Assembly (NCBI GenBank): GCA_031270875.1
Contig: JAISXC010000020.1
Location: 1-19,364 of the forward strand
DNA: 19,364 nt
Direction of reading: 5' to 3'
DNA from: Desulfovibrio sp.
Lineage (GTDB): Bacteria > Desulfobacterota > Desulfovibrionia > Desulfovibrionales > Desulfovibrionaceae
Shown: positions 1 to 7,618 of the stretch, piece by piece
How positions within the stretch are numbered: position 1 is the first letter of the stretch
Layout of the letters: each line of letters starts with the position of its first letter
The notes under the pieces: model-generated
The model's input: only the letters and a program-made list of their open reading frames with translations
Database searches by the model: none
What the model was told of the DNA's origin: nothing
Made by a program: the position numbers and the translations under genes

Positions 1-820
1 GCAATTTTTCTCCGGAACGCAGGTTTTCGCGCAGCCGGTCATAAATGATGATGGTGTCGTTGATGGAATAGCCGATGATCGTCATGATGGCCGCCAGCAC
101 GTTGAGGTCTATTTCCACCTTCAGCAGGGAAAGCAGCCCCACGGTGATGAGAACGTCGTGCAAAAGGCCGACCACGGCGCCAAAGGCGAAATTGAGCTTG
201 AGAAAGAAACAGACGGCAAGAGTGATGCCAAGAGCCAATATGACCAGGGTTCCCATCCCGAGATCCGTCAGGCCAAGAAGATACATGCCGCCCCACAGCA
301 CCGCCGCCATGAGGGCGGATGCCATCCAGCGCTGCTCGAAACGGCCGGAAATGTAGACGGCCATGAGCAGAACGGCATAATAAAGGGCGGCGAGCGCCTT
401 GTTGGTCAAATCCTCGCCGACTTTCGGACCGACCACTTCCAGACGTCGAATTTCGGCGGCATTGCCCGGGAAGGCGGATTTGAGAGCGTCGGAAATCCGG
501 GCGCGCAAGGCGGCCGCGTCGGCATCGGAGGCGGAAAGACGCAGCAGATAGTCACGCCCGCCTTCGTCGAAACTTTGGATGGTGACGTCCGGCAAAAGCG
601 TCGAACCCAGGCTTGTTTTCAGGTCTTCGTCGGCGACCGCCCTTTGAAACTGAATTTGGACGATAAGCCCGCCGGCGAAATCAATGCCCAGTTTGAGGCC
701 GTTGCCCCACAGGGCGGACGCAAGGCCGATCAGCAGCAGAGCAAGGGAAATGCCGTACGCGACGCGGCGTTTGCCGATGAAATCTATCTTGGTGCCGTAT
801 TTGACAAACGTGAAAGCCAT
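1..820 (-). CDS. secF: Protein translocase subunit SecF (3' end outside window)
   Basis: Inner-membrane subunit of the SecDF complex, which uses the proton motive force to help preproteins through SecYEG on the periplasmic side. The visible 273 residues start at an ATG (818-820) 29 bases after the secD stop. A first membrane segment (about residues 21-38) is followed by the SecF signature GIDFAGG (45-51), a periplasmic domain, and a block of membrane segments. The conserved late motif IGYSINDTIIIYDRLREN is the last recognisable element before the window edge. The family is usually about 300 or more residues, so perhaps 30-50 C-terminal residues are missing here only because the window ends. 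The leader has only a weak Shine-Dalgarno (AGGGAT), which fits coupling to secD. Family assignment is firm. Confidence 0.96.
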   Translation of the reverse strand, partial: MAFTFVKYGTKIDFIGKRRVAYGISLALLLIGLASALWGNGLKLGIDFAGGLIVQIQFQRAVADEDLKTSLGSTLLPDVTIQSFDEGGRDYLLRLSASDADAAALRARISDALKSAFPGNAAEIRRLEVVGPKVGEDLTNKALAALYYAVLLMAVYISGRFEQRWMASALMAAVLWGGMYLLGLTDLGMGTLVILALGITLAVCFFLKLNFAFGAVVGLLHDVLITVGLLSLLKVEIDLNVLAAIMTIIGYSINDTIIIYDRLRENLRSGEKL

Positions 821-849
821 GGCCTATCCCTGAGCTGAATGACAGCGCT

Positions 850-2430
850 CTAAATGCTCAATCCTTTCGGTCCGCAACGGCGCGCCCATTCTTCAAAAAT
901 GGCGCGCGAGACAAAAATGGCGGTAAACATGGAAGCCAGAATGCCCAGCGACAGCGTTACCGCGAAACCGCGGATGGGGCCTGTGCCGAACTGGTACAAA
1001 ATCACCGCCGCGAGGATGGTGGTGAGATTTGAGTCGGTAATGGAAATGGCGGCCCGCTCAAAACCCGCCTTTACGGCGGAAAAGGGCGTAAGCCCCAGCC
1101 GGATTTCCTCCCGGATCCGCTCAAATATCAGCACATTGGCGTCCACGGCCATGCCTATGGTCAGCACTATGCCCGCTATGCCGGGCAGAGTGAGGGTTGC
1201 GCCGAAAGCCGTAAGGCCCGCGACAATCATAAGCAGGTTGAAGCAGAGCATGGCGTTGGCGATGAGGCCGGAAAGACCGTAATAAATCGCCATAAACAGG
1301 GCCACGCCCACGGCCCCCACCAGAGCCGCCCTGACTCCGCTGTCAATGGATTCCTGCCCCAGGGAGGGACCCACACTGCGCTCTTCAAGCACGGTGACGG
1401 GCGCGGGCAGGGAGCCGGCGCGCAGCACGATGGCCAGATCCTGGGCTTCGGCCGTGGTGAAATTGCCGGAAATGCTGGCGCGGCCGCCGCCGATGCGCTC
1501 CCGTATGACGGGCGCTGAATAAACTTTGCCGTCCAGCACAATGGCCATGCGCCTGCCCACATTCTCGCCGGTGACCTGCTCGAAAACACGGCCTCCGCGG
1601 CTGTTGAAGTTGAGCATGACATAGGCCTGATTCATCCTGTCAAAACTGGGGCGCGCGTCGGCCACATCCTCGCCGGTGAGCATGACGTCCCTTTCCAGCG
1701 CGATGCGCTTTTCCGCGCTTTCCCGGCCGGATGCCGATGATTTTTCCAGCAGCGGCAACACAATGACACCTGTGGGTAAAGCCGGTTTGCCGGGGTCAAC
1801 GTCATCGCGCACAAGATGAAACTCCAGATGCGCCGTCTGTTTGAGCAGCTCCACGGCGCGACGCGGATCGGAAATCCCGGGCAGCTGCACCTGGATGCGG
1901 TTGCCGGCCTGCTTGCGGATGTCGGGTTCCGCCACGCCGAACTGATCTATGCGGTTGCGGATCGTGCGCAGGGCCTGGTCAAGAGCCATGGTTTCCAGCC
2001 GCGCGATTTCGTCAGGCCGGAAACGGGCGACATAGCGCAACTGACCGGCGTCCCCCCGTTGCGGCTCGCCCGCTGCGAGCTGGGGAAAGTGCCTGGAAAG
2101 CAGATCCCGGAATTTTGCTTCGTCTTCCGCGCGCGGGAGCATGAATTCCAGATTGTCGCCGCTCACGACGCGCGGACGGAGGACGACAATTTTTTCTTCC
2201 TGGGCCAGCCGCCGCAAATCCTGTCCGGCAATGGCCAGGGAATTGGTGACGGCCCTGTCCGTTTCCACGCCAAGCGTGAGGTGAATGCCCCCCTTGAGGT
2301 CAAGCCCGAGGGCGATTTTTCCGTTGGGCAGAACAGTAAGGGCTGAGAGCCCCGGCACGTTCGGCAGGGCGAAAAGGAGACACAGAACAAAAACAAACAG
2401 GGAAATTCCCAGACGCCAGCGCAAAACCAT
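850..2430 (-). CDS. secD: Protein translocase subunit SecD
   Basis: Partner of SecF in the proton-driven export motor. The 526-residue product has an N-terminal membrane helix (about 7-24) and the SecD motif ALGLDLKGGIHLTLGV near residue 41. A large periplasmic region follows, including the P1-type segment RTIRNRIDQFGVAEPDIRKQ. The C-terminal membrane block carries the typical LTIGMAVDANVLIFERIREE. Length is normal for the family. It lies between yajC (81 bases upstream) and secF (29 bases downstream) on the same strand, the common yajC-secD-secF order. The ATG at 2430 has only a weak purine-rich leader. No anomaly was seen. Confidence 0.97.
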   Translation of the reverse strand: MVLRWRLGISLFVFVLCLLFALPNVPGLSALTVLPNGKIALGLDLKGGIHLTLGVETDRAVTNSLAIAGQDLRRLAQEEKIVVLRPRVVSGDNLEFMLPRAEDEAKFRDLLSRHFPQLAAGEPQRGDAGQLRYVARFRPDEIARLETMALDQALRTIRNRIDQFGVAEPDIRKQAGNRIQVQLPGISDPRRAVELLKQTAHLEFHLVRDDVDPGKPALPTGVIVLPLLEKSSASGRESAEKRIALERDVMLTGEDVADARPSFDRMNQAYVMLNFNSRGGRVFEQVTGENVGRRMAIVLDGKVYSAPVIRERIGGGRASISGNFTTAEAQDLAIVLRAGSLPAPVTVLEERSVGPSLGQESIDSGVRAALVGAVGVALFMAIYYGLSGLIANAMLCFNLLMIVAGLTAFGATLTLPGIAGIVLTIGMAVDANVLIFERIREEIRLGLTPFSAVKAGFERAAISITDSNLTTILAAVILYQFGTGPIRGFAVTLSLGILASMFTAIFVSRAIFEEWARRCGPKGLSI

Positions 2431-2511
2431 TCCCGTATCCAGCCGTTATCTTCTTGAATTATACCTGCGAAAAACTGTAACGCGCTCCGCCGCCGCGGAG
2501 ACCGGACAATT

Positions 2512-2988
2512 CTATGGGTTCTGCGGTGTTTCTTTTGCCGGAGCCCTGTCGTCTTCCGCGGCGTTGTCGCCCCCGTCGTCCTTGTCCGGAAGGGCAGGCG
2601 CTTTGTCGGCCTTTTCCGCCCTGCCGGATTTTCCGCTTCTGCCGCTCCTGTCCATTTTGTCGCCCTTGCCGTCCGCAAGGAGACCGGCTACGGATCCCCG
2701 GGACATGCGCAGTCTGGCATTGCCGCATTCCAACAGCACCTGTTCGTCGTCGATTTCCACAATGCGGCCTATAAGCCCGCTTCCGGTCTGCACACGGTCT
2801 CCGCGTTTGAGTTCGCCGAGCATTTGCTTGTGGGCCTTGGCGCGTTTTTGCTGTGGGCGGATGAGCAAAAACCAGAAAATGACAAACATCAGAATCAGCG
2901 GCAAAAACTGCATCAGCATGTCCGTGCCGCCGGTGGCGCCGCCGTTTTGCGGAACCGGCCCCATGGCGAAAGCTATGGATTCAAACAA
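2512..2988 (-). CDS. yajC: Sec translocase accessory subunit YajC, TTG start
   Basis: Small single-pass membrane protein that associates with SecDF. The chosen start is TTG at 2986-2988, because GGAGGTG lies at ideal distance upstream and the product then begins LFESIAFAMGPVP, as YajC proteins usually do. An upstream ATG at 3075 would lie before the predicted promoter and lacks a ribosome site. With the TTG start the protein has 158 residues. The membrane helix (QFLPLILMFVIFWFLLIRPQ, about residues 26-45) is followed by the classic QQKRAKAHKQMLGELKRGD and a small beta domain. The last 50 or so residues are a charged, low-complexity tail (Lys/Arg/Gly/Ser, then Asp/Glu/Ala). The tail makes the protein longer than the usual 90-120 residues. 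First gene of the yajC-secD-secF group. Confidence 0.93.
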   Translation of the reverse strand: MFESIAFAMGPVPQNGGATGGTDMLMQFLPLILMFVIFWFLLIRPQQKRAKAHKQMLGELKRGDRVQTGSGLIGRIVEIDDEQVLLECGNARLRMSRGSVAGLLADGKGDKMDRSGRSGKSGRAEKADKAPALPDKDDGGDNAAEDDRAPAKETPQNP

Positions 2989-3042
2989 GGAACACCTCCA
3001 GAATCGTGGGAAGGGGAAACAGCAGTAAATTGTAAGCTTGTT

Positions 3043-3071
3043 TCTATACCCTCTGTACCGTCGGGATGCAA
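3043..3071 (-). promoter_or_regulatory. Predicted sigma70-type promoter of yajC-secD-secF
   Basis: On the minus strand TTGCAT (3066-3071) and TATAGA (3043-3048) are separated by exactly 17 bases. Transcription would begin near 3036, giving a leader of about 48 bases before the yajC TTG. The pattern is read by eye; both hexamers are close to consensus. Confidence 0.6.
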
Positions 3072-3109
3072 GCATGATTTTTTACGATTTGCCTTACCGT
3101 AATCCACCA

Positions 3110-3465
3110 CGCTAAAAAAGAAAAAACCTCGTTGTATTTGTGAAAACAAACAGATAGGTAGTTATTTTGAACCTTGCCGGAGGAGAGCACGTTGATGATC
3201 TGCGCATTTTTGAATCAGACGCCGGGTTTTGCTCTTTGATGGGACGAAGCGACCGTGTTGGAAGGACAGCGGTCCCTGCTTGCCGCTTTGCAGTGTACCC
3301 GCCCGATCGATACGGTGGCTCTGGATTTGGATGCAGCATTGGATGTTTTCAAAATTAAGGGAAAGGCGAAGCATGACAGAACGCATAACGGAAAACCCTC
3401 CTGGTTTGGTCTGCACTTTGTACCGCAAACTTGTTGGGGCTGCGGCGTGGCAGCGTCCTGTCCGC
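3110..3465. other. Intergenic region without a confident gene
   Basis: About 350 bases between the yajC promoter and the end of the MFS gene. The first 70 bases are AT-rich, with A-runs and a small TTTGT/ACAAA inverted repeat near 3134-3147. Several open frames cross the rest, but none shows a convincing family signature over its length. Those entering the MFS gene from the left become its antisense. On the plus strand, a frame starting at 3192/3195 is interrupted by TGA at 3237-3239. After the stop it continues with a protein-like stretch (WDEATVLEGQRSLLAAL, then IDTVALDLDAALDVF). This could be a decayed gene, a leader region, or chance. Confidence 0.5.
3192..3239 (+). other. Possible short leader peptide or interrupted ORF
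   Basis: A strong Shine-Dalgarno (GGAGGAG, 3179-3185) precedes a TTG (3192) and an ATG (3195) in the same frame. The frame encodes about 15 residues (MMICAFLNQTPGFAL) and stops at TGA 3237-3239. Beyond the stop the same frame stays open to about 3608, and its first 70 or so codons after the stop look protein-like. A hairpin GACCGTGT/ACA(G)CGGTC begins 11 bases after the TGA. No family is recognised, and translation is unproven. Confidence 0.2.
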
Positions 3466-4695
3466 TCAGGGGTTCAGGCGTATGCAGCGCAGCAGCGCCG
3501 GGACGGAGAGCAGCTGGACAAGGGCGACGGCGAGGAAGCACATGCCGTAGCCGCCGGCCAGCGGAACCCCGAGGGAGAACAGGAAGGGGCCAACGGCGTA
3601 AGCGATAAACAGAAAAAAGGTCGAACCGGATGTCGCGTCCCCTATCCTGCCTGCGGGCGCGATGCGCGCCACTTCCGCGAGATATACCCCGTTCCAGCTG
3701 ATGGATGTGGCGCCTGCGGCAAAGCCCGCAAGCATCACCAGCCAGATCGGCCAGTCATGGCTCATCCTGGACAGCGCCAAGACCATGAGCGTGGAAATCA
3801 GGGACAGGAACAAAAGAGTCTTCGCGCTGCCAAGGCGATCGGCAAGCCAGCCCATTGCGACACGTGAAAATGTTCCTGAAACCTGCATCGTCGAAAAGGC
3901 GGCTCCGGCGACCGCAAGGGAAAATCCCAGTTCGGCCGTGAGCTGCGTGACGAAAAAAGCCAGAATGCATCCCTGAACACAGGAAAAACAGGTTATGGCC
4001 AGTGTCAGCGGCAGCATTCCCGGAATTTCCTTCAAGACAAGAAACGGTATTGTGAGGTTCTCTTTTGAGAACAGATTGCCGGGCGTGGGATATTTTGCCG
4101 TGTCGCGGTCCGTGTCGAGCCGCTCCCGCCAGGGCTGCACAGCAAGAGCCCCGGCCAGGGAAAGGGCCGCCGTCGCCAGGAGGGCCACCCGCCAGCCTGA
4201 CAGAACGACGACGGCGGGGAGCAGAACACCGGCGAGCGCGCCGCCCAGCGGGACTCCGGCCTGTTTGATGGACATGATCAGCGAACGGTGATTGGGCGGG
4301 CTCGTCCGGCTCAGCAGTTCGCTGGCGGCAGGGGGGCTTGGCCCGTACCCCACGCCGATGAGAAAGGCCGCAAGGACGAGAAGCCACCAGGATGCGGCAA
4401 GACCGAAAAGCGCTCCGGCCGCGCCGATCATCGCCCCGATCTGTAGGATGCGGACCGGGCCGCAATAGTTGAGGGGCAGGCTGCCGCTCAACAGGAAACA
4501 CATTGTCCCGGCGGAGGTGGCCCCGGCAAGGATGCCGATGTCGTGGGGCGCGCCGCCCGCCGCCCTTGTGATTTCCGGCCCTATGACGGGAAACGCGCGG
4601 ACGAGGAATGACAGAAGAAGCTGCAAAAGCGCCATAATCGCCAAGGCTTGCCGCCAGACAGGCCGGCTTCCGGGTCCATGTACGTTCCCTCGCAA
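3466..4695 (-). CDS. Major facilitator superfamily transporter
   Basis: Inner-membrane secondary transporter of about 409 residues with roughly twelve hydrophobic segments, the usual MFS size. The loop in the second half carries the MFS motif GWLADRLGSAKTL. The first half holds the typical LIGVGYGPSPPAASELLSR segment followed by SLIMSIKQAGVPLGGALAG, reminiscent of sugar, organic-acid or drug transporters. Substrate cannot be told from sequence. The start is taken as TTG (4693-4695), preceded by AGGGGGG at good spacing. The open frame extends to 4893, but that part lies upstream of a predicted promoter. An ATG at 4635 would remove the hydrophilic N-terminus (RPVWRQALAI) common in the family. 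The gene appears monocistronic, with its own promoter and unrelated neighbours. Confidence 0.9.
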   Translation of the reverse strand: MRGNVHGPGSRPVWRQALAIMALLQLLLSFLVRAFPVIGPEITRAAGGAPHDIGILAGATSAGTMCFLLSGSLPLNYCGPVRILQIGAMIGAAGALFGLAASWWLLVLAAFLIGVGYGPSPPAASELLSRTSPPNHRSLIMSIKQAGVPLGGALAGVLLPAVVVLSGWRVALLATAALSLAGALAVQPWRERLDTDRDTAKYPTPGNLFSKENLTIPFLVLKEIPGMLPLTLAITCFSCVQGCILAFFVTQLTAELGFSLAVAGAAFSTMQVSGTFSRVAMGWLADRLGSAKTLLFLSLISTLMVLALSRMSHDWPIWLVMLAGFAAGATSISWNGVYLAEVARIAPAGRIGDATSGSTFFLFIAYAVGPFLFSLGVPLAGGYGMCFLAVALVQLLSVPALLRCIRLNP

Positions 4696-4741
4696 CGCCG
4701 CCCCCCTGATTGCCGATGGCTCCTCTCCCGAACAGGGCACG

Positions 4742-4755
4742 CCCGTTCGCACGGG
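4742..4755 (-). other. Small hairpin at the predicted 5' end of the MFS mRNA
   Basis: CCCGT-TCGC-ACGGG is a perfect 5-bp stem with a four-base loop. It sits where transcription from the promoter at 4759-4788 should start, so it could be a 5'-end stabiliser or an operator half-site pair. Chance cannot be excluded. Confidence 0.3.
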
Positions 4756-4758
4756 AGG

Positions 4759-4788
4759 ATCATAGCAAACTACCCGACGCGCCGTAAA
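4759..4788 (-). promoter_or_regulatory. Predicted promoter of the MFS gene
   Basis: Minus-strand TTTACG (4783-4788) and TATGAT (4759-4764) with an 18-base spacer. The predicted start of transcription, about 4752, leaves a leader of about 57 bases before the TTG start. This promoter is one reason for rejecting the longer open frame starting at 4893. Confidence 0.5.
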
Positions 4789-4813
4789 GCGCCATCCTTT
4801 TGAGAAAGTTCCG

Positions 4814-6205
4814 TCAAAACGCCGCGCTGGCGCGCCCCAACGTAAGCCGCACGAGGCAAAGAGGCAGACCCCGCCACCAGAGGCCGGCCTCATGGCCGGA
4901 AAGCCCCGTCCGGCGACTTTGTCCGCGGAGCAGGGCCGCCACGTCCCTTACATCGTCAAGGACAAGATTTTTCCCGCTGTCCGCCGGACGCGGCAACAGA
5001 GAACGCAAACGCGGGGCGAGCCTGAAGCGGCCCGCCGTCATCCGCCCCAGCAGCATCCCCTGCCAGACGAAATCCGACGGCAGAAAAGCGGCGGATTTTG
5101 ACGCGACGAAGCGCACCCGTTCGCCATATTGAACAGCCTGACCGGACGGCAGGCGTGCAGGATCGCAACAATCCCCCTCCAGGGCATCCGGAGCGAGCGC
5201 CCGTCCTTGAACTTCAGCCCGCAACGATTTTCGGAAGATTTTTGCCGGGCCGTTCGCGCCCAGCAAAGGCGATCCCGCGGAATACGTCGTATGCGCGGCG
5301 GGTTTTCGCAGCCGCGCGAGAAAAAACCCCTGCGCTTCGGATCTGTCGCCATCCACCCTCAAAGCGCCAGCGCCGCCGGATCGTTCCTCAAAAGTAAAAC
5401 CCGGAAAAAGGGGCAAAGTTTCGCGTTCAAGACCGATCTCTCCCTCGGCAAAACGCAGTTGGTCCTCATTCTCCCGCTCATTGGTGGTGCAGGTGGAATA
5501 CACCAGACATCCCCCGGGCGCCAGCAGGCCCGCCGCCGCGGCAAGCAAATGCCGTTGCAGCATCGTCAGCCTGCCGGTTTTGCCGTCGGACCAGAGTTTG
5601 AGAACTTCCGGGTGTTTTCGCGCCGTACCCCAGCCGGAACAGGGCGCGTCCAGCAGTATGGAGTTGCAGGATTGCGAAGGCAAGGGCATATTCTGGCCGG
5701 GACAGGCGCTTGTGGCCGTGTGAAGCAGGTTCGCCGCGTGCAGATTGGCCCGCAAGGTCGAGAGACGCGCCTTGGCCGGCTCATTTGCCAGCACAAAACC
5801 CGAGGATCCCGTCAACTGCGCGAGAAAGCCGCTTTTGCCGCCGGGGCTGGCGCACATGTCCAGCACACATTCTCCGGCGGCCGGAGCCAGCGCAAGCGGC
5901 GGCAACATGGAAGACCGATCCTGAATGTAAATATAGCCGAAAAATGCCGCCAGGGACGTCCCCAGAGGGCGCGGTCCATAGTCAAGGCGACGGCAAAAAA
6001 GGGAAAATTTCTCCGGTGAAAAAACGTACCCCTCCGCGCCCAGAAGGTCTTCCACAAGGGGGATGCATTCCGGCTCGCACACCAGACGGAAAGAACGGCG
6101 CGGCTGCATTGTTTCGCCTACAGCGCGGTCTCTGTCCACGAGAGCGTTCTGCAGAGACTTTTTCCATTCCTCATCAGGAAAAGCGGCCCCCGGAGAGAAA
6201 ACCAT
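4814..6205 (-). CDS. rRNA (cytosine-C5)-methyltransferase, RsmB/RsmF (NOL1/NOP2/Sun) family
   Basis: SAM-dependent enzyme that makes 5-methylcytosine in RNA, most likely 16S rRNA. The 463-residue product has motif I DMCASPGGKS (116-125) for SAM binding. It also has motif IV DAPCSG (186-191, Cys189) and motif VI YSTCT (236-240, catalytic Cys239), so both family cysteines are present. A C-terminal region of about 150 residues with FVWQGMLLGRMTAGRFRLAP resembles the PUA-like extension of RsmF/YebU, so RsmF is the closer analogue; the exact target base is inference. It starts 24 bases after the galU stop, with no clear Shine-Dalgarno, so reinitiation from galU is likely. It is probably the second gene of a galU transcript. 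Confidence 0.9.
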   Translation of the reverse strand: MVFSPGAAFPDEEWKKSLQNALVDRDRAVGETMQPRRSFRLVCEPECIPLVEDLLGAEGYVFSPEKFSLFCRRLDYGPRPLGTSLAAFFGYIYIQDRSSMLPPLALAPAAGECVLDMCASPGGKSGFLAQLTGSSGFVLANEPAKARLSTLRANLHAANLLHTATSACPGQNMPLPSQSCNSILLDAPCSGWGTARKHPEVLKLWSDGKTGRLTMLQRHLLAAAAGLLAPGGCLVYSTCTTNERENEDQLRFAEGEIGLERETLPLFPGFTFEERSGGAGALRVDGDRSEAQGFFLARLRKPAAHTTYSAGSPLLGANGPAKIFRKSLRAEVQGRALAPDALEGDCCDPARLPSGQAVQYGERVRFVASKSAAFLPSDFVWQGMLLGRMTAGRFRLAPRLRSLLPRPADSGKNLVLDDVRDVAALLRGQSRRTGLSGHEAGLWWRGLPLCLVRLTLGRASAAF

Positions 6206-6229
6206 TTGCGGGGGAGGTTTCGGCGGCCC

Positions 6230-7102
6230 CTATTGAAACTGCACAAAATTTTTCAGAAGGCCCAGCAGTTCATAACGCAACTCTTCATCCTGCAGGGCAA
6301 AATAAATATTGGCGGTAAGAAATTCTGCCCAGTCGCCCGCGTCAAACCGCATGCCCGACATGCGCACTGCCATCATGCCGCTTTTCTGCGCCATGGCCTG
6401 CATGGCGTCGGTAAGCTGCAGTTCTCCGCCGTGCCCCGGCGTTACCTTGTCCAGAAAGTCAAAAATATCCGGAGTGAGCACATAGCGGCCCACAATGGCA
6501 AGGCGCGATGGGGCCTGTTCCCGCTTGGGTTTCTCCACCATGCTGCGCACCCGGAAAATGCCGGGAGATATTTCCTGCCCGTCAATGATTCCATACCGGC
6601 TGACCTTCTCAAAAGGCACTTCCATCACGCCGATAACCGGCATCCTTTCAGCCATGGCGACTTCAATGAGCTGGCCTATGGCCGGCACGCCGCCGAACAT
6701 CAAATCATCGCCCACCATTACGGCAAAAGGATCGTCGCGCACCAGTTCCCTCGCGCAAAGCACGGCATGGCCGAGACCGAGCTGCTTTTTCTGCCGCACG
6801 GACATGATGTTGACCATTTCGGCCACAGCGCGCACCTGCGCCAGCTGGTCAAGCTTGCCCGCACGCTCAAGCACTGACTCCAACTGGAGATTGTAGTCAA
6901 AATGGTCCTCGATGACGCTCTTGTCCCGGTTGGTCACGAATATCACGTCTTCAATCTTCGCCCGTTGCGCCTCCTCGACGACATACTGGATAACGGGCTT
7001 GTTATAGATGGGCAACATCTCCTTGGGAATGTTCTTGGTTGCAGGCAATGAACGCGTACCCCAGCCGGCGACGGGAATAATCACCTTGCGAATATTTTTC
7101 AT
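6230..7102 (-). CDS. galU: UTP--glucose-1-phosphate uridylyltransferase
   Basis: Makes UDP-glucose from UTP and glucose-1-phosphate for lipopolysaccharide, exopolysaccharide or osmolyte synthesis in the cytoplasm. The 290-residue product has the usual GalU length. It shows the nucleotide-binding N-terminus GWGTRSLPATKNIPKEMLP (13-31), FVTNRDKSVIEDHFD (55-69), the metal-site region VGDDLMF (130-136) and VEKP (188-191). Trp14 replaces the Leu, Phe or Tyr more often seen in the G-x-G-T-R motif, but all catalytic residues appear intact. The ATG at 7102 has GGAGG five bases upstream and a good promoter at 7145-7172. The rRNA methyltransferase follows after 24 bases. Confidence 0.95.
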   Translation of the reverse strand: MKNIRKVIIPVAGWGTRSLPATKNIPKEMLPIYNKPVIQYVVEEAQRAKIEDVIFVTNRDKSVIEDHFDYNLQLESVLERAGKLDQLAQVRAVAEMVNIMSVRQKKQLGLGHAVLCARELVRDDPFAVMVGDDLMFGGVPAIGQLIEVAMAERMPVIGVMEVPFEKVSRYGIIDGQEISPGIFRVRSMVEKPKREQAPSRLAIVGRYVLTPDIFDFLDKVTPGHGGELQLTDAMQAMAQKSGMMAVRMSGMRFDAGDWAEFLTANIYFALQDEELRYELLGLLKNFVQFQ

Positions 7103-7144
7103 GCGTGCCTCCGCTGTATCAACCCTCTAAATTGCATACGGATG

Positions 7145-7172
7145 ATTATATACTCATCCATAAACCCGGCAA
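7145..7172 (-). promoter_or_regulatory. Predicted promoter of galU
   Basis: Minus strand: TTGCCG (7167-7172), a 16-base spacer, and a perfect TATAAT (7145-7150). Predicted transcription start is near 7138, about 36 bases before the galU ATG. Confidence 0.6.
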
Positions 7173-7265
7173 GCGCAAGCAAAAAGCGAAGAATTTCCAT
7201 ACGTGCTGAAATTTATTGAAGTTATTGATAGTTATCCCCGCCTGTCGCTGCGCGCCGGTCGTTCG

Positions 7266-7284
7266 GAGCGGCATTTTCCCGCTC
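7266..7284 (-). other. Hairpin downstream of clpS, possible terminator without T-run
   Basis: GAGCGG and CCGCTC form a perfect 6-bp stem with a 7-base loop, beginning 10 bases after the clpS stop. Neither strand shows a following T-run, so a classical intrinsic terminator is not supported. It may mark the end of the methyltransferase-to-clpS transcript by another route. The rest of 7173-7265 shows nothing notable. Confidence 0.35.
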
Positions 7285-7293
7285 AAATTGTCT

Positions 7294-7617
7294 TCAAACC
7301 TTCTCCATGGTGCATTTCAGCGGAAAGCCGGCTTCCTGCGCCTTGTGGCGCACCCGCTGCACCTTGGCTTCCGCAATTTCGCGCGTGAATATGCCGCACT
7401 GTCCGATGCCCTGTTTGTGAACGCTCATCATGATGGCCGCCGCCTGCTCAGGTGTTTTGTAAAATACGGAACAGAGAACGCCGACAACAAAATCCATGCT
7501 TGTATAATCATCATTGTGCAACAGCACGGCATATCTGTCCGGATCCTTGAGCTTTCTGGCGACAGCCACACCGCCGGCCTCCTCATGGCCAAATCTGTCG
7601 TCCGGGTACGGCTCCAT
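7294..7617 (-). CDS. clpS: ATP-dependent Clp protease adaptor ClpS
   Basis: Delivers proteins with bulky hydrophobic N-terminal residues to ClpAP (the bacterial N-degron pathway). The 107-residue product has the family core YAVLLHNDDYTSMDFVVGVL. The N-degron pocket residues match: Asn35, Asp36 and Asp37, plus Met41 and His67, aligning with the Asn34-Asp35-Asp36, Met40 and His66 positions known in E. coli ClpS. The start is the ATG at 7615-7617, one base after the TGA of the upstream CYTH gene. A longer frame in the same phase only overlaps that gene. Coupled translation is likely. No clpA lies next to it in the window, unlike in many bacteria. Confidence 0.95.
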   Translation of the reverse strand: MEPYPDDRFGHEEAGGVAVARKLKDPDRYAVLLHNDDYTSMDFVVGVLCSVFYKTPEQAAAIMMSVHKQGIGQCGIFTREIAEAKVQRVRHKAQEAGFPLKCTMEKV

Positions 7618-7618
7618 C

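Noticed and set aside
158..838. 226-codon plus-strand open frame
   Set aside because: Antisense to secF, which is clearly coding although cut by the window edge.
5129..6019. 296-codon plus-strand open frame
   Set aside because: Antisense to the rRNA methyltransferase, whose catalytic motifs are intact; no ribosome site or family signature.
6230..7102. Trp14 in the GalU G-x-G-T-R motif as a sign of altered function
   Set aside because: That position is variable in the family and all other catalytic and binding residues are present, so it is treated as ordinary variation.
7266..7284. Hairpin after clpS as a classical intrinsic terminator
   Set aside because: The stem is good, but no T-run follows on either strand; it is listed only as a hairpin.
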